Translations under genes and position numbers: made by a program | Shown here: positions 45,325-52,828 of the stretch, in pieces | Layout of the letters: every line of letters begins with the position of its first letter | Numbering within the stretch: the stretch's first letter is position 1 | Source of the DNA: Coriobacteriaceae bacterium | GTDB taxonomy: Bacteria; Actinomycetota; Coriobacteriia; Coriobacteriales; UMGS124 | Length of the DNA: 64,000 bases | NCBI GenBank assembly: GCA_019421015.1 | Contig: JAHZGC010000011.1 | Coordinates: forward strand, 1-64,000 | Direction: 5' to 3' | The notes under the pieces: model-generated | What the model was told of the DNA's origin: nothing | Database searches by the model: none | The model's input: the letters and a program-made list of their open reading frames with translations, nothing else

Positions 45325-45498
45325 ATGCAGCGCGGCATGGTTTCCATACAGCGTGCATGTGCGGTGGGCGTCAGGCCCTCCGTGGCTGCATCGTGCCTCG
45401 AGTCCTATGTGCCGGGCTATGCCTACACCTATTCGTATACCTACGCCGTTCGCGGGCGATTTACCTCGCTCTCGTTCGGCGACGCGATGCTTGCATAA
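45325..45498 (+). CDS. Small Tyr-rich frame; possible leader peptide, ending in a queA-like tail
   Basis: A 57-codon frame (an inner ATG at 45337 follows CAGGAT and may be the real start). Residues 28-43 include SYVPGYAYTYSYTYA, six Tyr in thirteen residues. Its last residues, GRFTSLSFGDAMLA, match the C terminus of QueA (EFRMLSFGDAMLIV). So the frame is at least partly a decayed queA 3' fragment. It lies upstream of a Tyr/Phe pathway operon and ends 86 bases before a strong hairpin, so a Tyr-sensing leader peptide is also possible. The two readings cannot be separated from this sequence alone. Confidence 0.35.
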   Translation: MQRGMVSIQRACAVGVRPSVAASCLESYVPGYAYTYSYTYAVRGRFTSLSFGDAMLA

Positions 45499-45514
45499 AC
45501 GGGGTCCGTGCTGT

Positions 45515-45630
45515 GCGGGCCTCGTGCGGGGGAGCGCGCATCCCCCGGCAGCCCGCCCCACGCCCGAACGAGAGCGACGCCATCCAGCCCGCCCGACGAC
45601 GCGCCAGCGCCGGGCGGGCTGGCTTGTTTC
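45515..45630 (+). promoter_or_regulatory. Attenuator-like pair of competing hairpins before aroF
   Basis: The strong hairpin CCAGCCCGCCCG (45584-45595) with CGGGCGGGCTGG (45611-45622) is followed by CTTGTTTC. An upstream hairpin pairs GCGGGC (45515-45520) with GCCCGC (45551-45556) around an inner GGGGGA/TCCCCC stem. CAGCCCGCCC occurs twice (45549-45558 and inside 45584-45595). Therefore the upstream arm or its partner can pair with either half of the downstream hairpin, which makes mutually exclusive folds possible. The T tract is weak. Confidence 0.45.
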
Positions 45631-45738
45631 GACTCGGTGCACCCCGAACCCCCGTGTTTAATCGTCCCGTTCAGCCATCGACAGCCACCGCATACTCGCG
45701 CCGCCTCGCGCGGCCCAAGACAGGTAAGGAGCCCCTCC

Positions 45739-46746
45739 ATGATCGCAGTCGTCAAGCCCGGAACCACCGAAGCCCAGCTGGGCAACCTCATAGCATGGCT
45801 CGAGGGCAAGGGCCTCGAGGTCAACCTCTCTCCCGGTGCCGAGGCCACCGTGGTGGGCCTCATCGGCGACACGAGCAAGGTCGACATGCAGCTGCTCGAG
45901 TCGATGGACATCATCGAGAGCGTGACCCGCGTCACCGAGCCCTTCAAGGCGGCCAACCGCAAGTTCCACCCCGAGGACACCGTGGTCCAGATCACCCCCG
46001 ACATCAAGATCGGCGGCGGCAATTTCCAGGTCATCGCGGGCCCCTGCTCCGTGGAGGGCGACAACCTCATCGAGATCGCCCACCTCTGCAAGGCCGCCGG
46101 CGCCACGATGCTGCGCGGCGGCGCCTTCAAGCCGCGCACCTCTCCCTACGCCAACCAGGGCATGGGCAAGGCCGGCCTCGAGCTGCTCTGCGCCGCCCGC
46201 GAGGAGACGGGCATGCCCATCGTGACCGAGATCATGGACGTGCGCGACGTGCAGCTCTTCGTCGACATGGACATCGACGTGCTCCAGATCGGCGCCCGCA
46301 ACACCCAGAACTTCAACCTGCTCAAGGAGGTGGGTATCGCAGGCAAGCCGGTGCTGCTCAAGCGCGGTATCGCCGGCACCATCGACGAGCTGCTCATGAG
46401 CGCCGAGTACATCATGAGCAAGGGCAACCCCAACGTCATGCTCTGCGAGCGCGGCATCCGCACCTTTGAGAAGCGCACCCGCAACACCTTCGACCTCAAC
46501 GCGATCCCCGTGCTGCACTACCTCACGCACCTGCCCGTGGTGGCCGACCCGAGCCACGCCACCGGCTACACCCGCTACGTGGCGCCCATGAGCCTGGCCG
46601 CCACGGCCGCCGGCGCCGACGCCCTCGAGATCGAGGTGCACAACAACCCCTCGTGTGCCTGGTCCGACGGCCCCCAGGCCCTTTTGCCCGAGCAGTTTGC
46701 CGAGCTCATGCCCAAGGTCCGCGCCATCCGAGAGATCGTGGCCTAA
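45739..46746 (+). CDS. aroF: 3-deoxy-7-phosphoheptulonate (DAHP) synthase with N-terminal regulatory domain
   Basis: A 335-residue type I-beta DAHP synthase that condenses phosphoenolpyruvate and erythrose 4-phosphate, the first shikimate step. Residues 1-70 form a ferredoxin-like regulatory domain (MIAVVKPGTTEAQLGNLIAW), which in Thermotoga maritima confers Tyr/Phe inhibition. The barrel has AGPCSVEG, GATMLRGGAFKPRTSPY, LQIGARNTQNFNLL, KRGIAGTIDELL and ADPSHATGY (metal and substrate residues). The ATG at 45739 follows AAGGA by 8 bases. The stop overlaps the tyrA ATG by one base. First gene of the aromatic operon. Confidence 0.95.
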   Translation: MIAVVKPGTTEAQLGNLIAWLEGKGLEVNLSPGAEATVVGLIGDTSKVDMQLLESMDIIESVTRVTEPFKAANRKFHPEDTVVQITPDIKIGGGNFQVIAGPCSVEGDNLIEIAHLCKAAGATMLRGGAFKPRTSPYANQGMGKAGLELLCAAREETGMPIVTEIMDVRDVQLFVDMDIDVLQIGARNTQNFNLLKEVGIAGKPVLLKRGIAGTIDELLMSAEYIMSKGNPNVMLCERGIRTFEKRTRNTFDLNAIPVLHYLTHLPVVADPSHATGYTRYVAPMSLAATAAGADALEIEVHNNPSCAWSDGPQALLPEQFAELMPKVRAIREIVA

Positions 46747-47672
46747 TGGGACGGCCGATCTTTGCCCAAGCCGCCCAGGCCCAGGAGCCCGGCTCCGAAG
46801 CCGCCCGGTACACGGTGGGGGTCCTGGGCCTGGGCCTCATAGGCGGCTCGCTGGCCAAGGCCTACCGCGACGCCGGCTGGCGCGTGCTCGCCTTCGACCT
46901 GGACGAGGACACCATGGGGGCCGCCCGGGTCGAGACCATCGACGGCACCCTCGACGAGGCGACGGTGGGGGAGTGCGACCTGATCCTTTTGGCGGTCTAC
47001 CCCGGCGGCTGCATCTCGTGGCTGCGGCAAAACGCGCCCCTCGTCCGTAAGGACGCCCTGGTCGTAGACTGCGCCGGCGTCAAGCGCGAGGTCTGCGAGG
47101 CGTGCCTGCCCATAGCGCGGGAGCACGGCTTTACCTTTGTGGGCGGCCACCCCATGGCGGGCACCCAGTACTCGGGCTTCTCCCACGCCCGGGCGAGCCT
47201 CTTCAAGGGCGCCCCCATGGTCATCGTGCCGCCGCGCACCGACGACATGGCCCTGCTCGACGCTGTGGCGACGGCCCTGGCCCCCGCCGGCTTCGGCAGC
47301 ATCCAGGTGAGCAGCGCCGAGGAGCACGACCGCCGCATCGCCTACACCTCGCAGCTCGCCCACGTGGTGAGCAACGCCTATGTCAAGAGCCCCACCGCCC
47401 AGGGCCACAAGGGCTTCTCGGCCGGCAGCTACCGCGACCTCACGCGCGTCGCGCGGCTCAACGAGTCCATGTGGACCGAGCTGTTCTTCGACGACGCCGA
47501 CAACCTGCTCTTCGAGCTCGACCACCTCATCGCGAGCCTGCATGAGTACCGCGAGGCCCTGGCCGACCGCGACGCCGACCGCATGCGCAGGCTGCTCGCC
47601 GCCGGCCGGCGCGCCAAGGAGGAGGCCGAGGCCCGCGACGGGGGAGCCTCCCAGAAAGGAGCGTCCCGATGA
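46746..47672 (+). CDS. tyrA: Prephenate dehydrogenase (TyrA)
   Basis: A 308-residue NAD(P)-dependent enzyme that oxidatively decarboxylates prephenate (or arogenate) toward tyrosine. VGVLGLGLIGGSLAKAYRDAG is the Rossmann motif, followed by DCAGVKREVCEA, GGHPMAGTQYSGFSHARASLF (catalytic and substrate His) and RRIAYTSQLAHVVSNAY. No ACT domain is attached, so feedback must act elsewhere, for example on AroF. The ATG shares its A with the aroF stop codon (TAATG). The tyrA stop overlaps the aroBA start (ATGA). Confidence 0.93.
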   Translation: MGRPIFAQAAQAQEPGSEAARYTVGVLGLGLIGGSLAKAYRDAGWRVLAFDLDEDTMGAARVETIDGTLDEATVGECDLILLAVYPGGCISWLRQNAPLVRKDALVVDCAGVKREVCEACLPIAREHGFTFVGGHPMAGTQYSGFSHARASLFKGAPMVIVPPRTDDMALLDAVATALAPAGFGSIQVSSAEEHDRRIAYTSQLAHVVSNAYVKSPTAQGHKGFSAGSYRDLTRVARLNESMWTELFFDDADNLLFELDHLIASLHEYREALADRDADRMRRLLAAGRRAKEEAEARDGGASQKGASR

Positions 47673-50356
47673 GCGACGCGACCCGACCCCTGGCCGAACC
47701 TCGCGTGTTCGAGACCGTGCGCGTCGAGGCCTCGGGCTCCTACGACGTCGTGGTGGGCCGTGGGCTGCTACCCCAGGCCGGCGAACGCGTGCGCGCCGCG
47801 GTGCCCGGCACCGACGACGCCGTGCTGCTGGTGACCGACTCCAACCTGGGGCCGCTCTACCTGCCGGTCGTCCAGGCCTCCCTCGAGAAGGCCGGCTTCC
47901 GCGTGAGCTGCGCCACGATTCCGGCTGGCGAGGAGAGCAAGCGGCTGGCAAACTACGCCGTGCTCCAGGAGGTGGCCGCCCAGGCGGGGCTGACCCGCGC
48001 AAGCACGGTCGTGGCCTTGGGCGGCGGCGTGGTGGGCGACCTGGCCGGCTTTGTGGCCGCCACCTACATGCGCGGCTGCCACCTGGTGCAGCTGTCCACG
48101 AGCCTGCTCGCCATGGTCGACAGCTCCGTGGGCGGCAAGACGGCGGTCGACCTTCCCGAGGGCAAGAACCTCACGGGTGCCTTCTACCAGCCCGACCTGG
48201 TGCTCTGCGACCTCGACTGCCTGGCCACGCTGCCGCCCCTGTTCGCGAGCGACGGCACCGGCGAGGTGGTCAAGTACGCCGTCATGGCCGACCCCGAGCT
48301 CTTCGGGTGGCTGCAGGCGCCCGTGGCGGGCCAAGAGGAGCGCGTGGTGGCCCGCTGTGTCGCGATCAAGCGCGACGTGGTGCAGGCCGACGAGCGCGAG
48401 GGCGGCCTGCGCAAGCTGCTGAACCTGGGCCACACCGTGGGCCACGCCATCGAGCTTTTGGGCGACTACCGCATCCCCCACGGCCACGCGGTGGCGGCCG
48501 GCATGGCCGTCATGGTGCGGGCCTGCGCGGCCAAGGGCTGGTGCGCTCCCGAGGACGCGGCCGCCGTCGAGGCCATGCTGCGGGTCCACGGGCTGCCCAC
48601 CGGCACCTCGCGCACCCCCGCGGAGCTCTGCGCCGCCGCCCTGCGCGACAAGAAGCGCACCGGCGACCGCATCGACGCGGTGGTGGTGCGCGCCATAGGC
48701 CGCTGCGAGGTCAGGTCGCTGTCGCTGGCCGAGTTCGCCGAGCTCGTGGAGCTGGGCTGCGCGGCGGTCGACGTCGTCTATGCGGAAGGGGAGAAGCCCG
48801 CGGCTTCGCCTGCGCTGTCCCTGGTCCTCGACGGTACACAGCCCGCGACGGCGGTGGTGGAGCCGGGCCATCTGGCGGGCTCCGTCGCGGCGATTTCCTC
48901 GAAGTCAGCGGCCCACCGCCTGCTGATCTGCGCGGCCCTGGCCGACGCCCCCACGCGCGTGGTCTGTGGGACCACGTCCCAGGACATCGAGGCCACCTGC
49001 GACTGCCTGCGGGCGCTCGGGGCCTCCGTCGAGCGCGACGGCGACATTGTGAGCGTGACCCCCATCCCCCATGGGAGCGGAGCCACCCAAGGGCGCGCCC
49101 CGTGGCTCAACTGCGGGGAGTCGGGCTCCACGCTGCGGTTCATGCTCCCCGTGGCCTGTGCGCTGGGCGGCCCGCACCTGTTCCTCGGCGCAGGTCGCCT
49201 GCCGGAGAGGCCGCTTGAGCCCCTCCGCACGCGCCTGATGGAGCACGGCTGCACCATTGCGCCTGCGGGAATGTGGCCCCTGGCCGCCTGGGGCCAGCTG
49301 GAGGGCGGCGTCTTCGACCTGCCCGGCAACGTCTCGTCGCAGTACGTGACGGGCCTGCTGTTGGCACTGCCCCTGCTGCCCGAGGGGGGATGCGTGCGGC
49401 TTCACGGCGTCGTGGAGTCGCGCCCCTACATCGACATGACCCTGGCCGCCCTGCGCACCTTCGGCGTCGAGGTCGACGAGCGCGAGGACCTCGTCGGCAG
49501 CGAGGCGGACGGCGGCGAGTCCCGCGAGCGATGCGCGGTCTTCTCCGTACCCGCCGGAAGCGCGTACCGCAGCCCTGGCACCGTGGCGGTGGAGGGGGAC
49601 TGGTCCAACGCCGCCTTCTGGCTGTGCGCCGGGGCCCTGAGCCCCGTGCCGGTCACGGTGACCGGTCTCGACCTGGGCACCGATCAGGGCGACCTGGCCG
49701 TCCTCGACGTGCTCGGCGACTTCGGCACCAGCGTGCGCGTGCATCCCGGCGAGGGGTGGGCCACCGTCTGCGGGCGCGACCTCGAGACGGGAGAGCTCTG
49801 CACCCTGCGCGGCACCGTCATCGACGCTCGCCAGGTTCCCGACCTTATCCCCGTGCTCTCCATGGTGGCCGCCTGCGCGAAGGGCGAGACGCGCGTTGAG
49901 AACGCCGGGCGCCTGCGCATCAAGGAGTCCGACCGTCTGCAGACCACGGCCGGCCTGCTGCGGGCCTTCGGCGTGCCGGTCGAGGAGCTGCCCGACGGCC
50001 TGGTCATCCAGGGCGGGGGGTCGGGATCATTCGATCCCTGCCTCGCGGGCTGCTCGGTCAGCTCCTGCGGCGACCACCGTATCGCCATGGCCGCCGCGGT
50101 GGCGGCCGGCCGCGCGTCGGGCCCCGTGCGCATCGAGGGGGCCCAGGCCGTCGCCAAGTCGTACCCGGGGTTCTTTGGGGACCTCTCCCTTTTGGGAGGC
50201 GCCGTTCGCGTCGAACGTCCCGCGGCCGAGGCCGGCGCCGTTGGGCCCCTGAGGGCCGCAGGCTCCTGTGAGGCCGCACCCGGCGCGGTGGCCTCGCTGT
50301 CGCTGAACGGCTGCGTGACGTGGTCGCTGGCCCCGCAAGTGGAAGGGGGGTGCTAG
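47669..50356 (+). CDS. aroBA: Fused 3-dehydroquinate synthase / 3-phosphoshikimate 1-carboxyvinyltransferase (AroB-AroA)
   Basis: One 895-residue frame carries two shikimate enzymes. Residues 1 to about 368 are AroB: ALGGGVVGDLAGF (NAD loop), STSLLAMVDSSVGGKTAVD, GTGEVVKYAVM (Zn Glu), NLGHTVGHAIE and HGHAVAAGM (Zn His). From about residue 400 it is EPSP synthase: ISSKSAAHRLLICAAL (PEP/S3P Lys), CGESGSTLRFMLP, RLPERPLEPL, SSQYVTGLLLALPLLP, ESRPYIDMT, EGDWSNAAFWL, DARQVPDLIPVLS (catalytic Asp), RIKESDRL and CGDHRIAMA. Both sets of active-site residues look complete. No stop or frameshift separates them. The ATG overlaps the tyrA stop; aroC begins 2 bases after. Confidence 0.95.
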   Translation: MSDATRPLAEPRVFETVRVEASGSYDVVVGRGLLPQAGERVRAAVPGTDDAVLLVTDSNLGPLYLPVVQASLEKAGFRVSCATIPAGEESKRLANYAVLQEVAAQAGLTRASTVVALGGGVVGDLAGFVAATYMRGCHLVQLSTSLLAMVDSSVGGKTAVDLPEGKNLTGAFYQPDLVLCDLDCLATLPPLFASDGTGEVVKYAVMADPELFGWLQAPVAGQEERVVARCVAIKRDVVQADEREGGLRKLLNLGHTVGHAIELLGDYRIPHGHAVAAGMAVMVRACAAKGWCAPEDAAAVEAMLRVHGLPTGTSRTPAELCAAALRDKKRTGDRIDAVVVRAIGRCEVRSLSLAEFAELVELGCAAVDVVYAEGEKPAASPALSLVLDGTQPATAVVEPGHLAGSVAAISSKSAAHRLLICAALADAPTRVVCGTTSQDIEATCDCLRALGASVERDGDIVSVTPIPHGSGATQGRAPWLNCGESGSTLRFMLPVACALGGPHLFLGAGRLPERPLEPLRTRLMEHGCTIAPAGMWPLAAWGQLEGGVFDLPGNVSSQYVTGLLLALPLLPEGGCVRLHGVVESRPYIDMTLAALRTFGVEVDEREDLVGSEADGGESRERCAVFSVPAGSAYRSPGTVAVEGDWSNAAFWLCAGALSPVPVTVTGLDLGTDQGDLAVLDVLGDFGTSVRVHPGEGWATVCGRDLETGELCTLRGTVIDARQVPDLIPVLSMVAACAKGETRVENAGRLRIKESDRLQTTAGLLRAFGVPVEELPDGLVIQGGGSGSFDPCLAGCSVSSCGDHRIAMAAAVAAGRASGPVRIEGAQAVAKSYPGFFGDLSLLGGAVRVERPAAEAGAVGPLRAAGSCEAAPGAVASLSLNGCVTWSLAPQVEGGC

Positions 50357-50358
50357 CC

Positions 50359-51537
50359 GTGGGCTCCTCCTTTGGCCACAGCATCCGCATGCAGGTCTTC
50401 GGCCAGTCCCACTCCGCCGCCATAGGCGTGGTGGTCGACGGCCTGCCCGCCGGCGAGCCGGTGGACCTCGACCGCCTGGCCGCCTTCATGGCCCGGCGCG
50501 CGCCGGGCCAGGGGGCGTGGGCCACACCGCGCAAGGAGGCCGACGCCCCGCGCGTGCTCTCGGGCCTCAACGACCGCGGGCGTACCTGCGGCGCGCCCCT
50601 GGCCCTCCTGATCGAAAACACCAACACGCGCTCCAAGGACTACTCCCAGATCGCCCGCAACCCGCGGCCCGGCCACGCCGACCTCACGGCCCAGGCCCGC
50701 TGGCACGGCGAGCAGGACGTGGCGGGGGGCGGCCACTTCTCGGGTCGCCTTACCGCCTGCATCGCCATGGCCGGCGCTGTGTGCCTGCAGATCCTCGAGC
50801 GCCGCGGTGTCCATGTGGGCGCCCACATCGCCCGCGTCGCGGGCATCGACGACGCCCCCTTCGACCCCGTGGCCCTGACCGAGGGCGAGCTCATGGCCCC
50901 CGGCACCAAGCCCTTCGCGGTCGTCGACGACGAGGCGGGCCTCGCCATGCAGGCCGCCATCGCCGGGGCCCGGGCCGCCGGGGACTCCGTGGGCGGCGTC
51001 GTGGAGTGCGTGGCGCTCGGGCTGCCGGCGGGCGTGGGGTCCCCCATGTTCGACGGCCTCGAGAACCGCATCGCCGCGCTGGCCTTCGGCATCCCCGCGG
51101 TCAAGGGGGTGGAGTTCGGCGCGGGCTTTGCGGCGGCCGACCTCTACGGCAGCCAGAACAACGACCCCTACGCCGTGGACGGGGAGGGACGGGCGCGCCC
51201 GCGCACCAACAACGCGGGGGGCATCCTGGGCGGCATCAGCACCGGGGCGCCCCTGCTGTTCCGCTGCGCCTTCAAGCCCACCCCCTCCATCGCGCTCGAG
51301 CAGCGCACGGTCGACCTGCAAGACGGCGGCGACGCCACCCTTGCGGTGGTGGGGCGCCACGACCCCTGCATCGTGCCGCGCGCGGTGCCGGTGGTCGAGG
51401 CCGCCTGCGCCTTCGCCCTGGCCGACGCCCTGGCCGACGACGGGATGCTCGGCCCCGTGAGCGACCGCGACCGAGACCCCGCCGAGACGGCGCGCCTGCG
51501 CGAACTGTTCGGCGATCCTGCGGAGCGCTTCGCCTAA
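50359..51537 (+). CDS. aroC: Chorismate synthase
   Basis: A 392-residue FMN-dependent enzyme that eliminates phosphate from EPSP to give chorismate. GHSIRMQVFGQSHSAAIGVV is the N-terminal signature, RPGHADLTAQARWHGEQDVAGGGHFSGRLT the FMN/EPSP region with catalytic His, and RTNNAGGILGGISTGAPL the second conserved block. DRDRDPAE replaces the usual end of the protein. The GTG at 50359 is chosen: GGAAGGGGGG lies 8 bases upstream inside the end of aroBA. A GTG at 50350 would overlap that site. Confidence 0.95.
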   Translation: MGSSFGHSIRMQVFGQSHSAAIGVVVDGLPAGEPVDLDRLAAFMARRAPGQGAWATPRKEADAPRVLSGLNDRGRTCGAPLALLIENTNTRSKDYSQIARNPRPGHADLTAQARWHGEQDVAGGGHFSGRLTACIAMAGAVCLQILERRGVHVGAHIARVAGIDDAPFDPVALTEGELMAPGTKPFAVVDDEAGLAMQAAIAGARAAGDSVGGVVECVALGLPAGVGSPMFDGLENRIAALAFGIPAVKGVEFGAGFAAADLYGSQNNDPYAVDGEGRARPRTNNAGGILGGISTGAPLLFRCAFKPTPSIALEQRTVDLQDGGDATLAVVGRHDPCIVPRAVPVVEAACAFALADALADDGMLGPVSDRDRDPAETARLRELFGDPAERFA

Positions 51538-51591
51538 TCCGCACCTTTGCCGGCACCGCGGGCTTCTCCGCCCCATAACCCACATCCCGCG

Positions 51592-51616
51592 GCTCTCGCG
51601 CATCCTGTGCGGGAGC
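51592..51616 (+). other. Hairpin in the aroC-pheA spacer
   Basis: GCTCTCGCGCA (51592-51602) pairs with TGTGCGGGAGC (51606-51616) with two G-U pairs and a 3-nt loop. There is no T tract, so it may be an mRNA processing or stability element within the operon. Confidence 0.4.
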
Positions 51617-51643
51617 CTCCAAAGTCCAGAAAGGACCCCACCC

Positions 51644-52813
51644 ATGGCAAACGAACCCGCCCCCCAGCCCACCGACCTCGCCGCCCTGCGCGTCGAGATG
51701 GACCAGATCAACCGCGACATGCTCGAGCTCTTCGAGCGCCGCATGGACGTGGCCGCCCGCGTGGCCGACTACAAGCGCGCCAAGGGCATCGCGGTCAGCG
51801 ACCCCGCCCGCGAGCGCGCTATCCTGGCCGAGGTGCGCCGCGAGGCCAAGCCCGGCATGGACTCTTACGCCACCGTGCTGTTCTCGCTGCTCATGGAGAT
51901 GAGCAGCGGCTACCAGGAGCGCCTGCTGCACCCCACGAGCCCCCTCAAGGAGCAGATCGAGAGCGCCCTGGCCAACACCCCGCAGCTCTTTCCCCCTGCG
52001 GCCATGGTGGCCTGCCAGGGTGTCGAGGGAGCCTACAGCCAGCTCGCCTGCGACAAGATCTTCAAGCATCCCACCATCAGCTACTTCAAGAACTTCGAGG
52101 GCGTGTTCCAGGCCATCGAGGCCGGGTTCTGCGACTACGGCGTGCTGCCGCTCGAGAACTCCTCGGCCGGCACCGTGAGCGCCGTCTACGACCTCATGAT
52201 GCGCCACGACTTCCATATCGTGCGCACCTGCCGCCTCAAGGTGGACCACGACGTGCTCGCGCTGCCCGGCGCCACGCTCGCGGGCATCACCCAGATCTTC
52301 TCGCACGAGCAGGCCATCGCCCAGTGCTCCAAGTTCCTCGAGGGCCTCAAGGGCGTCACGGTCACCACGGTGGCCAACACCGCCGAGGCCGCGCGCATGG
52401 TGGCCGAGTCTGGCCGCACCGACGTGGCAGCCCTCAGCAGCCGCTCCTGCGCCGACGTCTACGGCCTGGTGGCCCTGGCCAGGCAGGTCAACGACACCGA
52501 CAACAACTACACGCGCTTCGCCTGCATCGGCAAGGGCCTGCAGGTCTTCCCCGGCGCCGACCGTACCTCGCTCATGATGGTGCTGCCCCACGAGCCCGGC
52601 TCGCTCTACAAGGTGCTGGCGCGCCTCTACTCGCTCGACATCAACCTGACCAAGCTCGAGAGCCGCCCCATCCTTGGGCGCGACTTCGAGTTCATGTTCT
52701 ACTTTGACCTCGAGACGCCGGTCTACTCGCCCGAGTTCGCCGCCCTGGTGTGCGAGCTCGACGACATCTGCGAGGACTTCAAGTACCTCGGCAGCTACTC
52801 CGAGATTGCGTAA
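51644..52813 (+). CDS. pheA: Bifunctional chorismate mutase / prephenate dehydratase (PheA)
   Basis: A 389-residue enzyme for phenylalanine synthesis. Residues about 10-90 are a chorismate mutase of AroQ fold (LRVEMDQINRDMLELFERRMD, Arg and Lys in ADYKRAKG). Then prephenate dehydratase: MVACQGVEGAYSQLA, GVLPLENSSAGTVSAVYDLM and NYTRFACIGK (TRF motif). The C-terminal ACT domain has PGSLYKVLARLYSLDINLTKLESRP, whose ESRP motif binds Phe for feedback inhibition. AAAGGACCC precedes the ATG. The 106-bp spacer before it is the largest inside the operon and holds a hairpin. Confidence 0.95.
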   Translation: MANEPAPQPTDLAALRVEMDQINRDMLELFERRMDVAARVADYKRAKGIAVSDPARERAILAEVRREAKPGMDSYATVLFSLLMEMSSGYQERLLHPTSPLKEQIESALANTPQLFPPAAMVACQGVEGAYSQLACDKIFKHPTISYFKNFEGVFQAIEAGFCDYGVLPLENSSAGTVSAVYDLMMRHDFHIVRTCRLKVDHDVLALPGATLAGITQIFSHEQAIAQCSKFLEGLKGVTVTTVANTAEAARMVAESGRTDVAALSSRSCADVYGLVALARQVNDTDNNYTRFACIGKGLQVFPGADRTSLMMVLPHEPGSLYKVLARLYSLDINLTKLESRPILGRDFEFMFYFDLETPVYSPEFAALVCELDDICEDFKYLGSYSEIA

Positions 52814-52828
52814 GAGGGAGAAGGAACC

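Larger units (their letters stand above)
42973..45491. mobile_element. Decayed genomic island bounded by a duplicated queA 3' end (20-bp direct repeat)
   Basis: TCGTTCGGCGACGCGATGCT occurs at 42973-42992 inside the end of queA and again at 45472-45491, in the same reading frame relative to a stop codon. Weaker similarity extends on both sides. Between the copies lie a low-GC DUF3800 gene, frameshifted remnants, an AT-rich stretch and no housekeeping gene. A recombinase that targets the 3' end of queA would leave this pattern. No integrase gene remains, so the island is inferred and would be a remnant. Confidence 0.55.

Noticed and set aside
45096..46469. A 457-codon frame overlapping the start of aroF
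   Set aside because: It runs out of frame through aroF into low-complexity Arg/His-rich sequence. aroF itself is in another frame with a clear ribosome-binding site.
47669..50356. The AroB-AroA fusion as a sequencing error joining two genes
   Set aside because: The linker stays in frame with normal codon use. No start codon with a ribosome-binding site is apparent in the linker, and the flanking genes overlap tightly on both sides.
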